The notes under the pieces were generated by a model. The model ran no database searches. It worked only from the letters and a program-made list of their open reading frames with translations, and was not told the DNA's origin. A program made the translations under genes and the position numbers. This document shows positions 1-5,926 of a stretch of 5,926 nucleotides of DNA, one piece after another; position 1 is the first letter of the stretch, and each line of letters starts with the position of its first letter. Source of the DNA: an uncultured Oscillospiraceae bacterium (lineage in GTDB: Bacteria; Bacillota; Clostridia; Oscillospirales; Oscillospiraceae); contig CAADVN010000040.1 of NCBI GenBank assembly GCA_900752445.1, positions 1 through 5,926 on the forward strand, written 5' to 3'.

Positions 1-656
1 CTGGCGTAGCCGATGGCGTTCGGGTTGGAGGCCACGTTGCCGACGACGTCGCCGGTGGAGGCGTACTCGTTGAGGTAGACGCACTTGTCCTCGATGCCGA
101 GTATCTCCTCGAAGGCGCCGCGGGTGCCGGAGGCGGCGTCACGGCCGAGCACGGCGATGGGGGCGTCCTCGCCGCCGACCTCGCTCCAGTTGGTGATCTC
201 GCCGGTGTAGATCTTGGCGACCTGCTCGGTGCTGAGGTCGGTCACGGGGTTTTCGGGGTTGATGATGATGGCGACGCCGTCCTTGGCGACGATGTTCTCA
301 ACGGCGCCCTCGGCCTTCTCCTCGTCAGAGAGCGCGCGGCTCGAAAGGCCGAGGTCGCAGCTGCCCTCGAGCACGCCGGTGATGCCCGCGCCGGAGCCGG
401 AGCCGGTGTAGCCGACGGTGATGCCGGGCTGCACGCTCTTGAAGCCCTCCTGCAGGCCGATGATGACGGCCTCCATGGAGGTGGAGCCGTTGGCGGCGAC
501 GTTGCCGCTAAGCTCGATAGGGTCGTTCGAAGGGGCCTCGGTCTCAACGCTGTCGGTCTCGGGGGCATCGGTGGGGTCGGAGGGCTGCTCGCCGCAGGCG
601 GCCAGCAGGCCGAGGCAGAGGACCAGCGCGAGCGCTATTGTCAGAGTCTTTTTCAT
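1..656 (-). CDS. pstS: Phosphate ABC transporter substrate-binding lipoprotein PstS (3' end missing)
   Basis: This is the extracellular phosphate-capturing lipoprotein of the PstSCAB high-affinity uptake system. Reading from ATG 656 gives 218 codons, still open at the window edge. A lysine start and hydrophobic stretch lead to the lipobox LAAC with lipidated Cys21, followed by an acidic, Pro/Ser/Thr-rich linker (22-47). PstS-family signatures follow: the phosphate-loop GSTSM (57-61), GSGSG (85-89), DLGLSSRAL (101-109), the hallmark IYTGEITNW (149-157) and the anion-binding SGTR (176-179). Family members are usually about 270-300 residues, so roughly the last quarter lies outside. A GGAG ribosome site sits 11 nt upstream (668-671). 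Isoleucine is almost always ATC (14 of 16), unlike the rightward genes, as expected for a highly expressed protein. Identity is very secure; the rest of the pst operon is inferred to lie beyond position 1. Confidence 0.96.
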   Translation of the reverse strand, partial: MKKTLTIALALVLCLGLLAACGEQPSDPTDAPETDSVETEAPSNDPIELSGNVAANGSTSMEAVIIGLQEGFKSVQPGITVGYTGSGSGAGITGVLEGSCDLGLSSRALSDEEKAEGAVENIVAKDGVAIIINPENPVTDLSTEQVAKIYTGEITNWSEVGGEDAPIAVLGRDAASGTRGAFEEILGIEDKCVYLNEYASTGDVVGNVASNPNAIGYA

Positions 657-688
657 CTTTTCGTTTTCTCCTTATGTTCATATTCGCA

Positions 689-706
689 CAGGGCTTTCTC
701 ACCCTG
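689..706 (-). other. Small inverted repeat in the pstS leader
   Basis: CAGGG and CCCTG form a perfect 5-bp stem around an 8-nt loop. If transcription starts just after the candidate -10 at 717-722, this hairpin lies at the 5' end of the pstS mRNA, about 20 nt before the ribosome site. It has no U-tract, so it is not a terminator. A role in mRNA stability is possible, but a stem this short could be chance. Confidence 0.3.
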
Positions 707-769
707 CAAAATGGAGATTATCCGCGCCGTGTAAAATGAAAAAGCTCCGCATTGTAAAATGGAAGTAAA
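705..769 (-). promoter_or_regulatory. Candidate PhoP-controlled pstS promoter with Pho-box-like repeats
   Basis: On the minus strand, reading toward pstS, there are TTTACT (769-764), TTTACA (758-753), TTTACA (735-730) and TTTGCA (710-705). The first two are exactly 11 bp apart, the spacing of Gram-positive PhoP direct repeats (consensus TT-A/T/C-ACA). The later ones are offset by 23 and 25 bp, about two turns each. A GATAAT -10 (722-717) follows the third copy and has no good -35, as expected of an activator-dependent promoter. pstS is the classic Pho target, which supports the reading. The fourth copy would fall downstream of the start site and may be unrelated. Confidence 0.5.
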
Positions 770-770
770 G

Positions 771-782
771 TTAAATATTTAA
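771..782. repeat. Perfect 12-bp AT palindrome between the divergent promoters
   Basis: TTAAATATTTAA reads the same on both strands and sits immediately upstream of the first Pho-box-like copy. It could be a regulator site or simply part of an AT-rich, easily bent UP-like region. In a stretch this AT-rich, a chance palindrome is plausible. Confidence 0.35.
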
Positions 783-799
783 TTTTCCTCTAATGCTTA

Positions 800-827
800 C
801 GGTCTAGGCTGTTATATTACAAGATGT
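800..827 (+). repeat. Imperfect 28-bp direct repeat, upstream copy
   Basis: This copy matches 843-870 at 23 of 28 positions, at an offset of exactly 43 bp. The last ten bases, TACAAGATGT, are identical in both copies. The core also contains a TGT-TATATT extended -10-like element (810-818), but no convincing -35 lies upstream. The arms TACA and TGTA give this copy a small dyad around AGA. It could be an operator half, a second weaker promoter, or a remnant of a local duplication. Confidence 0.6.
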
Positions 828-832
828 ATGCG

Positions 833-861
833 TTGACGGCGGCGGACTTGGATGTTAAAAT
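833..861 (+). promoter_or_regulatory. Strong sigma-A-type extended -10 promoter for the MMPL operon
   Basis: TTGACG (833-838) is a 5/6 match to the -35 consensus. A 17-bp spacer separates it from TAAAAT (856-861), a 5/6 match to the -10 consensus, and TG-N stands directly upstream of it as an extended -10. Transcription would begin near 867-869 and leave a leader of about 43 nt before ATG 911. The promoter lies inside the longest possible open frame (from ATG 824), which is a main reason to reject that upstream start. Confidence 0.72.
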
Positions 862-870
862 ACAAGATGT
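843..870 (+). repeat. Imperfect 28-bp direct repeat, downstream copy over the promoter -10 and start site
   Basis: This is the partner of 800-827, with 23 of 28 positions identical. It covers the end of the promoter spacer, the TAAAAT -10 and the predicted transcription start. A protein bound here would block RNA polymerase, so a repressor site is one reading. No regulator gene is visible in the window. Confidence 0.6.
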
Positions 871-897
871 TGGATGGAGACGCATAACGCGCTTTAC

Positions 898-903
898 AAG
901 GGG
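898..903 (+). promoter_or_regulatory. Ribosome binding site that fixes the MMPL start
   Basis: AAGGGG lies 7 nt before ATG 911, and no comparable purine-rich site precedes ATG 824 or ATG 938. Together with the promoter at 833-861, this selects 911 as the translation start. Confidence 0.65.
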
Positions 904-910
904 TCTGAGT

Positions 911-3391
911 ATGGAAAAAGGGAGCGGAAGCTCGTTCATGCAGAAGGTCGCGGCGGTGATCGTGGACAGGAAGACTGTGTTTTTCCTGCTCTTCACCGTC
1001 CTGGCAGTCTTCTGCTTTTTTTCACGCAACTGGGTGAATGTTAACGACGATATAACGAGCTATCTGGACAAGGACACCGAGACGCGGCGCGGCCTCGACA
1101 TCATGGAGACGGAGTTCACCACCTTCGCTACGGCGAACGTCATGGTGTCCAGCATCACCTACGAGGCGGCAGAGCGTCTGCTGCCGCAGATAGACGCCAT
1201 AAACGGCGTACACTCCGTGGAGTTTGACGCCACGGAGGCGCACTATAAAAACGCCTCTGCCCTGTTTACGGTCACCTTTGACGGAGACACGACCTCGCCC
1301 GTTAGCGAGGGGGCCATGGACGAAATCAAGGTCCTGCTCTCCGACTACGATACCTACATAAGCTCCGATGTGGGCAACCCCATGGAGCAGACGATAAAGT
1401 CCGAGATGGTGGTCGTCCTTGGAATCGCGATCTTCATTATCGTGGCGGTGCTGCTGTTTACCTCGAACACCTATATGGAGATACCGGTGCTGCTCATCAC
1501 CTTCGGAGCGGCGGCGCTCCTGAACATGGGCACGAACTACTGGTTCGGGACCATCTCCTACGTCACGGACTCCATTGCGGTCGTTTTGCAGCTGGCGCTC
1601 GCCATAGACTACGCCATCATCCTCTGCCACAGGGATACTGAGGAGCGCGAGCGCATGGAGGCCAGGGACGCCGCCGTCGCGGCGCTCTCAAAGGCGATAC
1701 CGGAGATAAGTGCCTCGAGCCTGACGACCATCTCCGGCCTCGCGGCGCTGACGCTCATGCATTTCCGGCTCGGTTATGATATGGGCATCGTGCTCATAAA
1801 GGCAATTATAATGAGCATGCTCTCGGTCTTCCTGCTCATGCCGGGGCTTTTGGTGCTGTTTTCGAAGCTCATTGACAAGACTCACCACAAGAGCTTTGTG
1901 CCGAAGATAACGCTCTGGGGCAAACTGACGGTGAAAACGAGATACATCATACCGCCGCTCTTTCTCATAGTTGCGGCGGCGGCCTTCGTGTTCTCGAACC
2001 GCTGTCCCTACGTCTACGGCTACAGCACGCTCGACACGATAAAGCAGAACGAGAGCAAGATAGCGGACAAGATGGTGGCCTCGACCTTTGGCACGGACAA
2101 CCTCGTGGCCATGCTCGTGCCCTCGGGCAACTACGAGAGCGAGGCAAAGCTGCTCAAGGCCATCGCCGCCATGCCCGAGGTCGAGAGCTGCATGGGCCTT
2201 GCGAACATAGAGGCCATGGACGGCTACACCGTGACGAGCTCATTGAAGCCCAGGCAGTTCGCCGAGCTCACCGACCAGGACATAGAGGCCGCGCGGCTGC
2301 TCTACGCCGCCTACGCCGTGAACGAGCAGGACTACGGGCAGATCGTCTCCTCGATAGACGACTACTCCGTGCCGCTGCTGGACATGATCGCCTATCTGAA
2401 GCAGCAGAAGGACGAGGGCTACGTCACGCTCGAGCGGGACATGAGCGAGATGCTCGACGAGATGTGCGCGGAGCTGGACTTCGGCCGGGCGCAGCTCGAG
2501 GGCGAGAACTGGTCGAGGTTCGTCATCTACCTGGACCTGCCGGAGGAGGCGGACGAGACCTTCGACTTCCTCGAGACCCTGCGCGCGCAGGCGAAGCTCT
2601 ACTATGACGACTGCGTGCTGGTCGGCGAGAGCGTGAACGCGCGCGACCTGCGCTCCTCCTTCTCGACGGACAACCTGCTCATCAGCATACTCTCGGCGCT
2701 ATTTGTCGTCGTAGTGCTGCTCTTCACTTTCAAGTCCGTCGGCCTGCCTGTGCTGCTCATCATCGTCATACAGAGCAGTGTCTGGATAAACTTCTCCGTG
2801 CCGTACCTCACAAGTTCGAACCTGTTTTTCATTTCCTATCTCATAGTCAGCGCGATACAGATGGGCGCTAACATCGACTACGCCATTGTCATATCGAGCC
2901 GGTATTTTGAGCTGAAGAAATCGATGCCGATAAAGGAGGCCATGGTGGAGACGCTCAATCAGGCCTTCCCGACGATCATCACCTCGGGCGCGATGCTGGC
3001 CTCGGCGGGCCTCATCATAGGGCGCATGACCTCGGACAACACGATATCGTCCATAGGCACCTGTCTCGGGCGGGGCACGATAATCTCCATCTTCCTCGTC
3101 ATGGGCGTGCTGCCGCAGATCCTGCTTTTGGGCGACCTGCTCATTGAAAAGACGGCCTTTGCGATAAAGGGGCCGGAGATAACGCATATAGAGGGGAGCA
3201 CGATACGGCTGAACGGCCGGGTCCGGGGCCAGATATCGGGCTTCGTGGACGCGGACGTGAAGGGCGTGTTCCAGGGCAGCCTGCACGCCATGGTCGAGTC
3301 CGGCGCGATAGAGGTGGACGCGACGAGGCCGGAGCTGCCGGCCGGTGAGGAAACGGAAGACGCAGGGGAGGAGAAAGTCGATGAAACTTAA
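911..3391 (+). CDS. MMPL/RND-family (HAE3-like) transporter, 826 aa
   Basis: This predicted inner-membrane exporter is driven by the proton gradient. It has the RND two-fold layout: TM1 (22-38), extracellular loop (39-164), TM2-6 (about 165-318), TM7 (346-362), a larger, partly helical loop (363-587), and TM8-12 (588-742). Both halves keep the Asp-Tyr pair typical of the MMPL proton relay: AIDY with D233/Y234 in TM4 and NIDY with D656/Y657 in TM10. The stretch around TSDNTISSIG and the GRGT before TM12 resemble Firmicutes MMPL proteins. After TM12 a 69-residue cytoplasmic tail (758-826) has a glycine/valine pattern and an acidic end. I chose ATG 911 over 824 because a good ribosome site precedes 911 and the promoter lies between the two. 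The gene overlaps the next by 11 bp. Substrate unknown; family members export lipids and other amphiphiles. Confidence 0.93.
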   Translation: MEKGSGSSFMQKVAAVIVDRKTVFFLLFTVLAVFCFFSRNWVNVNDDITSYLDKDTETRRGLDIMETEFTTFATANVMVSSITYEAAERLLPQIDAINGVHSVEFDATEAHYKNASALFTVTFDGDTTSPVSEGAMDEIKVLLSDYDTYISSDVGNPMEQTIKSEMVVVLGIAIFIIVAVLLFTSNTYMEIPVLLITFGAAALLNMGTNYWFGTISYVTDSIAVVLQLALAIDYAIILCHRDTEERERMEARDAAVAALSKAIPEISASSLTTISGLAALTLMHFRLGYDMGIVLIKAIIMSMLSVFLLMPGLLVLFSKLIDKTHHKSFVPKITLWGKLTVKTRYIIPPLFLIVAAAAFVFSNRCPYVYGYSTLDTIKQNESKIADKMVASTFGTDNLVAMLVPSGNYESEAKLLKAIAAMPEVESCMGLANIEAMDGYTVTSSLKPRQFAELTDQDIEAARLLYAAYAVNEQDYGQIVSSIDDYSVPLLDMIAYLKQQKDEGYVTLERDMSEMLDEMCAELDFGRAQLEGENWSRFVIYLDLPEEADETFDFLETLRAQAKLYYDDCVLVGESVNARDLRSSFSTDNLLISILSALFVVVVLLFTFKSVGLPVLLIIVIQSSVWINFSVPYLTSSNLFFISYLIVSAIQMGANIDYAIVISSRYFELKKSMPIKEAMVETLNQAFPTIITSGAMLASAGLIIGRMTSDNTISSIGTCLGRGTIISIFLVMGVLPQILLLGDLLIEKTAFAIKGPEITHIEGSTIRLNGRVRGQISGFVDADVKGVFQGSLHAMVESGAIEVDATRPELPAGEETEDAGEEKVDET
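3182..3388 (+). other. Glycine-patterned cytoplasmic tail domain of the MMPL protein
   Basis: Residues 758-826 follow the last membrane helix. The part up to about residue 802 alternates hydrophobic residues and glycines (NGRVRGQISG, then VKGVFQGSL), which suggests short beta strands with turns, somewhat like a bactofilin-type beta solenoid. The last 20 or so residues are acidic (Glu/Asp-rich) and probably disordered. Mycobacterial and proteobacterial MMPL proteins do not, to my knowledge, carry this tail. The bactofilin likeness is by eye only. Confidence 0.45.
3364..3373 (+). promoter_or_regulatory. Ribosome binding site inside the MMPL gene for the downstream gene
   Basis: AGGGGAGGAG ends 7 nt before ATG 3381, while the MMPL reading frame still has three codons and a stop to go. 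Ribosomes finishing the transporter can therefore restart directly on the overlapping gene, which implies translational coupling and fairly fixed relative amounts of the two proteins. Confidence 0.8.
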
Positions 3392-5926
3392 AAGGCTCGC
3401 CGCGCTGCTGCTCTGCGCGCTCATGGTAACGGGGCTCTTCGGGGCCGCGGTGGACGTCCTCGCCGACGGCGAAGCGGAGACGCCGGGCGTCAGCTACTAT
3501 ATAAATACGCTCGAGGACCTCATGGCCCTCGCTGAGAGCTGCGCCGTGGACAGCTACTCAAAAAACGTCACGGTCTATCTTCAGACGGACCTCGACCTCA
3601 CGAGCTCGGGCTTTGAGTCCATCCCGACCTTCGGCGGCGTGTTCGAGGGCGGCGGGCACACGATATCGGGCCTGAGCCTCACGGCGAACCGCTCGCACAC
3701 GGGCTTTTTCCGCTATGTGCAGGAGGGCGCGGTGGTAAAGGAGCTGAACCTCTCGGGCGAGGTGAAGCCGGGCGGCTCGGCGCAGTACGCGGGCGGCATC
3801 GCGGGCAACAACGCGGGCGCCATCAGGGACTGCTCCTTCACCGGCACGGTCGAGGCCCTGACCTCGACGGGCGGCCTCGCCGGCGCGAACGAGAAGACCG
3901 GCGTCATAGAAAACTGCCGCATGAGCGGCACGGTCACGGGCCAGCACTATACCGGCGGCATCGCGGGCCAGAACCTCGGCACCATCACCCGCTGCGTGAA
4001 CTCCGCGGCGGTGAACACCACGAGCCAGGAGGTCTCGACCGACATAAGCGGCCTGAGCGTCACGAGCGTCACGAGCATGGATTCCACCACCGAGCTCATA
4101 AACGACTACACCGACACGGGCGGCATCGCGGGCTTCTCTTCGGGCACCGTCAGCGCCTGCATGAACCTGGGCGCCGTGGGCTATGAGCACATGGGCTACA
4201 ACATAGGCGGCATCGTGGGCCGCCAGTCCGGCTATGTCGAGAGCTGCACGAACAAGGGCAGCGTCCTCGGGCGCAAGGAGGTCGGCGGCATCGTCGGCCA
4301 GATGGAGCCCTACCTCACGCTCGACCTCTCCGCCTCGTCGGCGGAAAACCTCTCGGTCGAGCTCACGAAGCTCCATGACCTGCTCGACGTCGCTCTCCTG
4401 AACGCCGGCGACAGCTCGAGCAATATAACGGACAGGCTCAATACCGTCTCCGGCTACATGGGCAGCGCCTCGGACGACCTCGCGTACATCGCGGGCGAGA
4501 CCGTGGACTTCGTGGACAGCACCGTGGCTTCGCTAAACGAGATTTTGAGCCGCATAGACTACGTCTCAGACAGCGCGCCCTATATCCTCGGCGACGTGGA
4601 GGCCGCGGGCAGCCACATTTCAGACGCCGTGGGCTGGCTCGGCGAGGCGAATAACGACCTCGCCGTCATCGGCCAGATGCAGGGCAATACCTACAGCGAG
4701 ACCGACCACCGGCTCCTGAGCGTCACGACGGGCACCGGCGGCAGGGCGAGCCTCAGCACCTCGAACCCGGCAGCGGGCAGCGCCGTCGAGGTCTACCTCT
4801 ATCCCGAGCGGGGCTACGAGGTCGGGAATATAGAGATAGTGGACGCCGACGGCCATGCCGTGGAATACATATACGACGAGGTCACGAAAACCATAATCTT
4901 CACCATGCCGACGCTCTCGGGCGACCCGGTGAACGACCCCGTGAACGCGCGGGCGAAGAACACCGTCGTGCGCGTGAGCTTCACGCCGGCGGCGACGTAC
5001 TTTGACGATACGGGCTATACCGTCCGCATCAGCACGGGCGCGGGCGGCACGGTGACGGCGAGCAGCTATGCCCCGGCGGCGGGCACGCCGGTCACCCTGA
5101 GCATAAGCACACAGCGCGGCTACGAGCTCTCGGGGCTCTACGTCACGGCCTCGGACGGCACTTCGCCGACGCTCACGCGGCTCGACGACCTCGGCACGCA
5201 GTACAGCTTCACCATGCCCGAGGGCACGGCGGACGTCGTCGCGACCTTCAGGCGCGGCTCGGACTGGAGCACCGTCACCGACGCGGCGGACACCATAGGC
5301 GCGGGGGGCGACAGGCTCGGCACGGCCATCGACAGCGCGACCGCGCAGTCCCAGGCGCTCATGGACGCGCTCAACGCGCTGCTGGGCAGCCAGAACCCCA
5401 GCGAGGACCAGATACAGGCCGTGCTGGGCGCGCTCAATGACCTCTCGGGCAGCCTGACCACAGCCGGCGGCGCGGTGACGGACGTCATAGGCGCGGCGAA
5501 CACCATAGCCGGCACCACGGCCCCGTACATAGCCGAGGCGGCGGTGAGGCTAAATGAGCATCTGGGCTACGCCATGCAGAGCCTGCAGGCGGCCTCGAAC
5601 AGCATAACGGACGCCGTCGCGGGCGTCAGGGAGGTGCTCAGCTACCTAAACGGCCTGCCCGATGTGCAGTTCCAGGGCCTCGGCAGCGAGTACAGCCAGA
5701 GGGTGGATTCCCTCTGCGGGAATATGAAGAACATCTCCGACGCGCTCACGGCGCTCAATACCGAGGTGGGCAACTCCGCCACGGTGCTCGTGAGCGACCT
5801 GCGCAAGGTGAACGACCAGTTCTCGGTGGTCATGCTCATGCTGGTGGATGCCATCAAGGCCGCGGCCTCGCCCGCCATAGGCGACGTGGTCACGGACGTC
5901 TCGGAGGAGGCGGGCTCCGGCAGCAA
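3381..5926 (+). CDS. Large secreted GLUG / InlB-repeat surface protein, MMPL partner (3' end missing)
   Basis: Function is not recognised; the domain make-up indicates a cell-surface or secreted structural protein. The 848 codons present, open at the window edge, show in order: a signal peptide (KLKR, then a hydrophobic core, likely cut after VLA at 26-28, no lipobox); a beta-helix lead-in with FEGGGHTISGL (88-98); GLUG repeats at about 136-306 (GGIAG or GGIVG cores with one Cys per turn); an Ala/Ser-rich helical segment (321-435); two divergent InlB-B-like repeats (about 443-535 and 546-625), each with PAAG, RGYE and FTMP; and a second long helical segment (626 to the end). No catalytic motif and no membrane anchor are seen so far; an anchor or TM region may lie beyond the window. 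It starts inside the MMPL gene (11-bp overlap, strong ribosome site), so it very likely works with that transporter. About half of its isoleucines are ATA, as in the transporter. Confidence 0.88.
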   Translation, partial: MKLKRLAALLLCALMVTGLFGAAVDVLADGEAETPGVSYYINTLEDLMALAESCAVDSYSKNVTVYLQTDLDLTSSGFESIPTFGGVFEGGGHTISGLSLTANRSHTGFFRYVQEGAVVKELNLSGEVKPGGSAQYAGGIAGNNAGAIRDCSFTGTVEALTSTGGLAGANEKTGVIENCRMSGTVTGQHYTGGIAGQNLGTITRCVNSAAVNTTSQEVSTDISGLSVTSVTSMDSTTELINDYTDTGGIAGFSSGTVSACMNLGAVGYEHMGYNIGGIVGRQSGYVESCTNKGSVLGRKEVGGIVGQMEPYLTLDLSASSAENLSVELTKLHDLLDVALLNAGDSSSNITDRLNTVSGYMGSASDDLAYIAGETVDFVDSTVASLNEILSRIDYVSDSAPYILGDVEAAGSHISDAVGWLGEANNDLAVIGQMQGNTYSETDHRLLSVTTGTGGRASLSTSNPAAGSAVEVYLYPERGYEVGNIEIVDADGHAVEYIYDEVTKTIIFTMPTLSGDPVNDPVNARAKNTVVRVSFTPAATYFDDTGYTVRISTGAGGTVTASSYAPAAGTPVTLSISTQRGYELSGLYVTASDGTSPTLTRLDDLGTQYSFTMPEGTADVVATFRRGSDWSTVTDAADTIGAGGDRLGTAIDSATAQSQALMDALNALLGSQNPSEDQIQAVLGALNDLSGSLTTAGGAVTDVIGAANTIAGTTAPYIAEAAVRLNEHLGYAMQSLQAASNSITDAVAGVREVLSYLNGLPDVQFQGLGSEYSQRVDSLCGNMKNISDALTALNTEVGNSATVLVSDLRKVNDQFSVVMLMLVDAIKAAASPAIGDVVTDVSEEAGSGS
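3768..4310 (+). repeat. GLUG-type repeat array (protein-level)
   Basis: The cores GGIAG, GGLAG, GGIAG, GGIAG, GGIVG and GGIVG begin at residues 138, 164, 192, 247, 276 and 302. Steps are 26, 28, 55, 29 and 26 residues, so one interval is double length. Each full unit ends with a Cys (151, 179, 205, 260, 289) before a short strand such as GTV or GSV. GLUG units are found in surface proteins and are thought to form a right-handed beta helix. Confidence 0.8.
4056..4073 (+). repeat. 9-bp tandem duplication in the long GLUG insert
   Basis: AGCGTCACG occurs twice in a row, encoding Ser-Val-Thr twice (residues 226-231). It lies in the Ser/Thr-rich insert that doubles one repeat interval. In-frame slippage is the simple explanation. 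Confidence 0.7.
4707..5255 (+). repeat. Two divergent InlB-B-like beta repeats (protein-level)
   Basis: Residues 443-535 and 546-625 align by eye: TTGTGG with STGAGG, PAAGSAVEV with PAAGTPVTL, RGYEVGNIEI with RGYELSGLYV, DADG with ASDG, and FTMP with FTMP. The pattern matches the bacterial InlB B-repeat / Flg_new family common in Firmicutes surface proteins, where such units act as stalks or spacers. The first copy has an extra loop near 512-527. Confidence 0.75.

Noticed and set aside
214..768. Plus-strand open frames across the pstS region (214-411 and 418-768)
   Set aside because: The minus strand carries a clear PstS sequence here; the plus-strand frames have no motifs, and the second runs through the pstS promoter.
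824..910. N-terminal extension of the MMPL protein from ATG 824
   Set aside because: There is no ribosome site before 824, a near-consensus promoter lies inside the extension, and a better start with a ribosome site exists at 911.
657..910. Riboswitch or small RNA in the intergenic region
   Set aside because: Only a 5-bp hairpin and short repeats are visible; there is no conserved riboswitch core and no terminator.
2699..3424. 241-codon open frame on the minus strand
   Set aside because: It is antisense to the C-terminal half of the MMPL gene, is rich in Arg/His/Tyr in a way typical of a shadow frame, and has no family resemblance.
3558..4376. 272-codon open frame on the minus strand
   Set aside because: It lies fully inside the GLUG gene, has the Ala/Arg/Asp-heavy composition typical of the antisense of GC-rich coding DNA, and shows no recognisable domain.
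5138..5926. Minus-strand frames of 130 and 94 codons (5138-5530 and 5642-5926)
   Set aside because: These are complements of the InlB-like and helical coding regions, with low-complexity Ser/Ala/Val content and no recognisable family.
1..5926. CRISPR array, insertion sequence, tRNA or phage genes
   Set aside because: I saw no regularly spaced repeats of CRISPR type, no transposase or terminal inverted repeats, and no tRNA-like fold.

Overview
The window is about 5.9 kb of GC-rich bacterial DNA. It carries parts of two divergent transcription units separated by a 254-bp AT-richer regulatory gap. The PstS lipoprotein, the Firmicutes-type MMPL transporter, the use of GLUG and InlB-like repeat domains, and frequent ATA isoleucine codons in otherwise GC-rich genes all point to a high-GC clostridial gut-type Firmicute, perhaps Oscillospiraceae. 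That placement is an inference from protein style; no rRNA or other marker gene is present.

Layout. (1) Positions 1-656, minus strand: the N-terminal 218 residues of a phosphate-binding lipoprotein, PstS, cut off by the window edge. (2) Positions 657-910: the intergenic region. The pstS side has Pho-box-like TTTACA repeats and a candidate -10. The other side has a strong extended -10 promoter (TTGACG, 17 bp, TAAAAT) driving the rightward genes, and an imperfect 28-bp direct repeat spans that promoter. (3) Positions 911-3391, plus strand: an 826-residue, 12-TM MMPL/RND (HAE3-like) exporter with an unusual glycine-patterned tail. (4) Positions 3381 to the window end, plus strand, overlapping the transporter gene by 11 bp: a large secreted or surface protein of at least 848 residues, running off the window. 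Its order is signal peptide, GLUG beta-helix repeats, helical segment, two InlB-B-like beta repeats, second helical segment.

How the genes may work together. The leftward gene is the first component of high-affinity phosphate uptake; pstC, pstA and pstB would be expected beyond position 1. The rightward pair looks like one translationally coupled operon: a membrane transporter powered by a proton relay (both Asp-Tyr pairs are intact) and an extracellular partner. The partner could help the transporter bridge or load the cell wall or surface, but no substrate can be read from the sequence. This transporter plus GLUG/InlB-repeat protein pair is the most promising candidate for an under-described system here. 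Nothing in the sequence shows that the pair is functionally tied to phosphate uptake beyond the shared control region.
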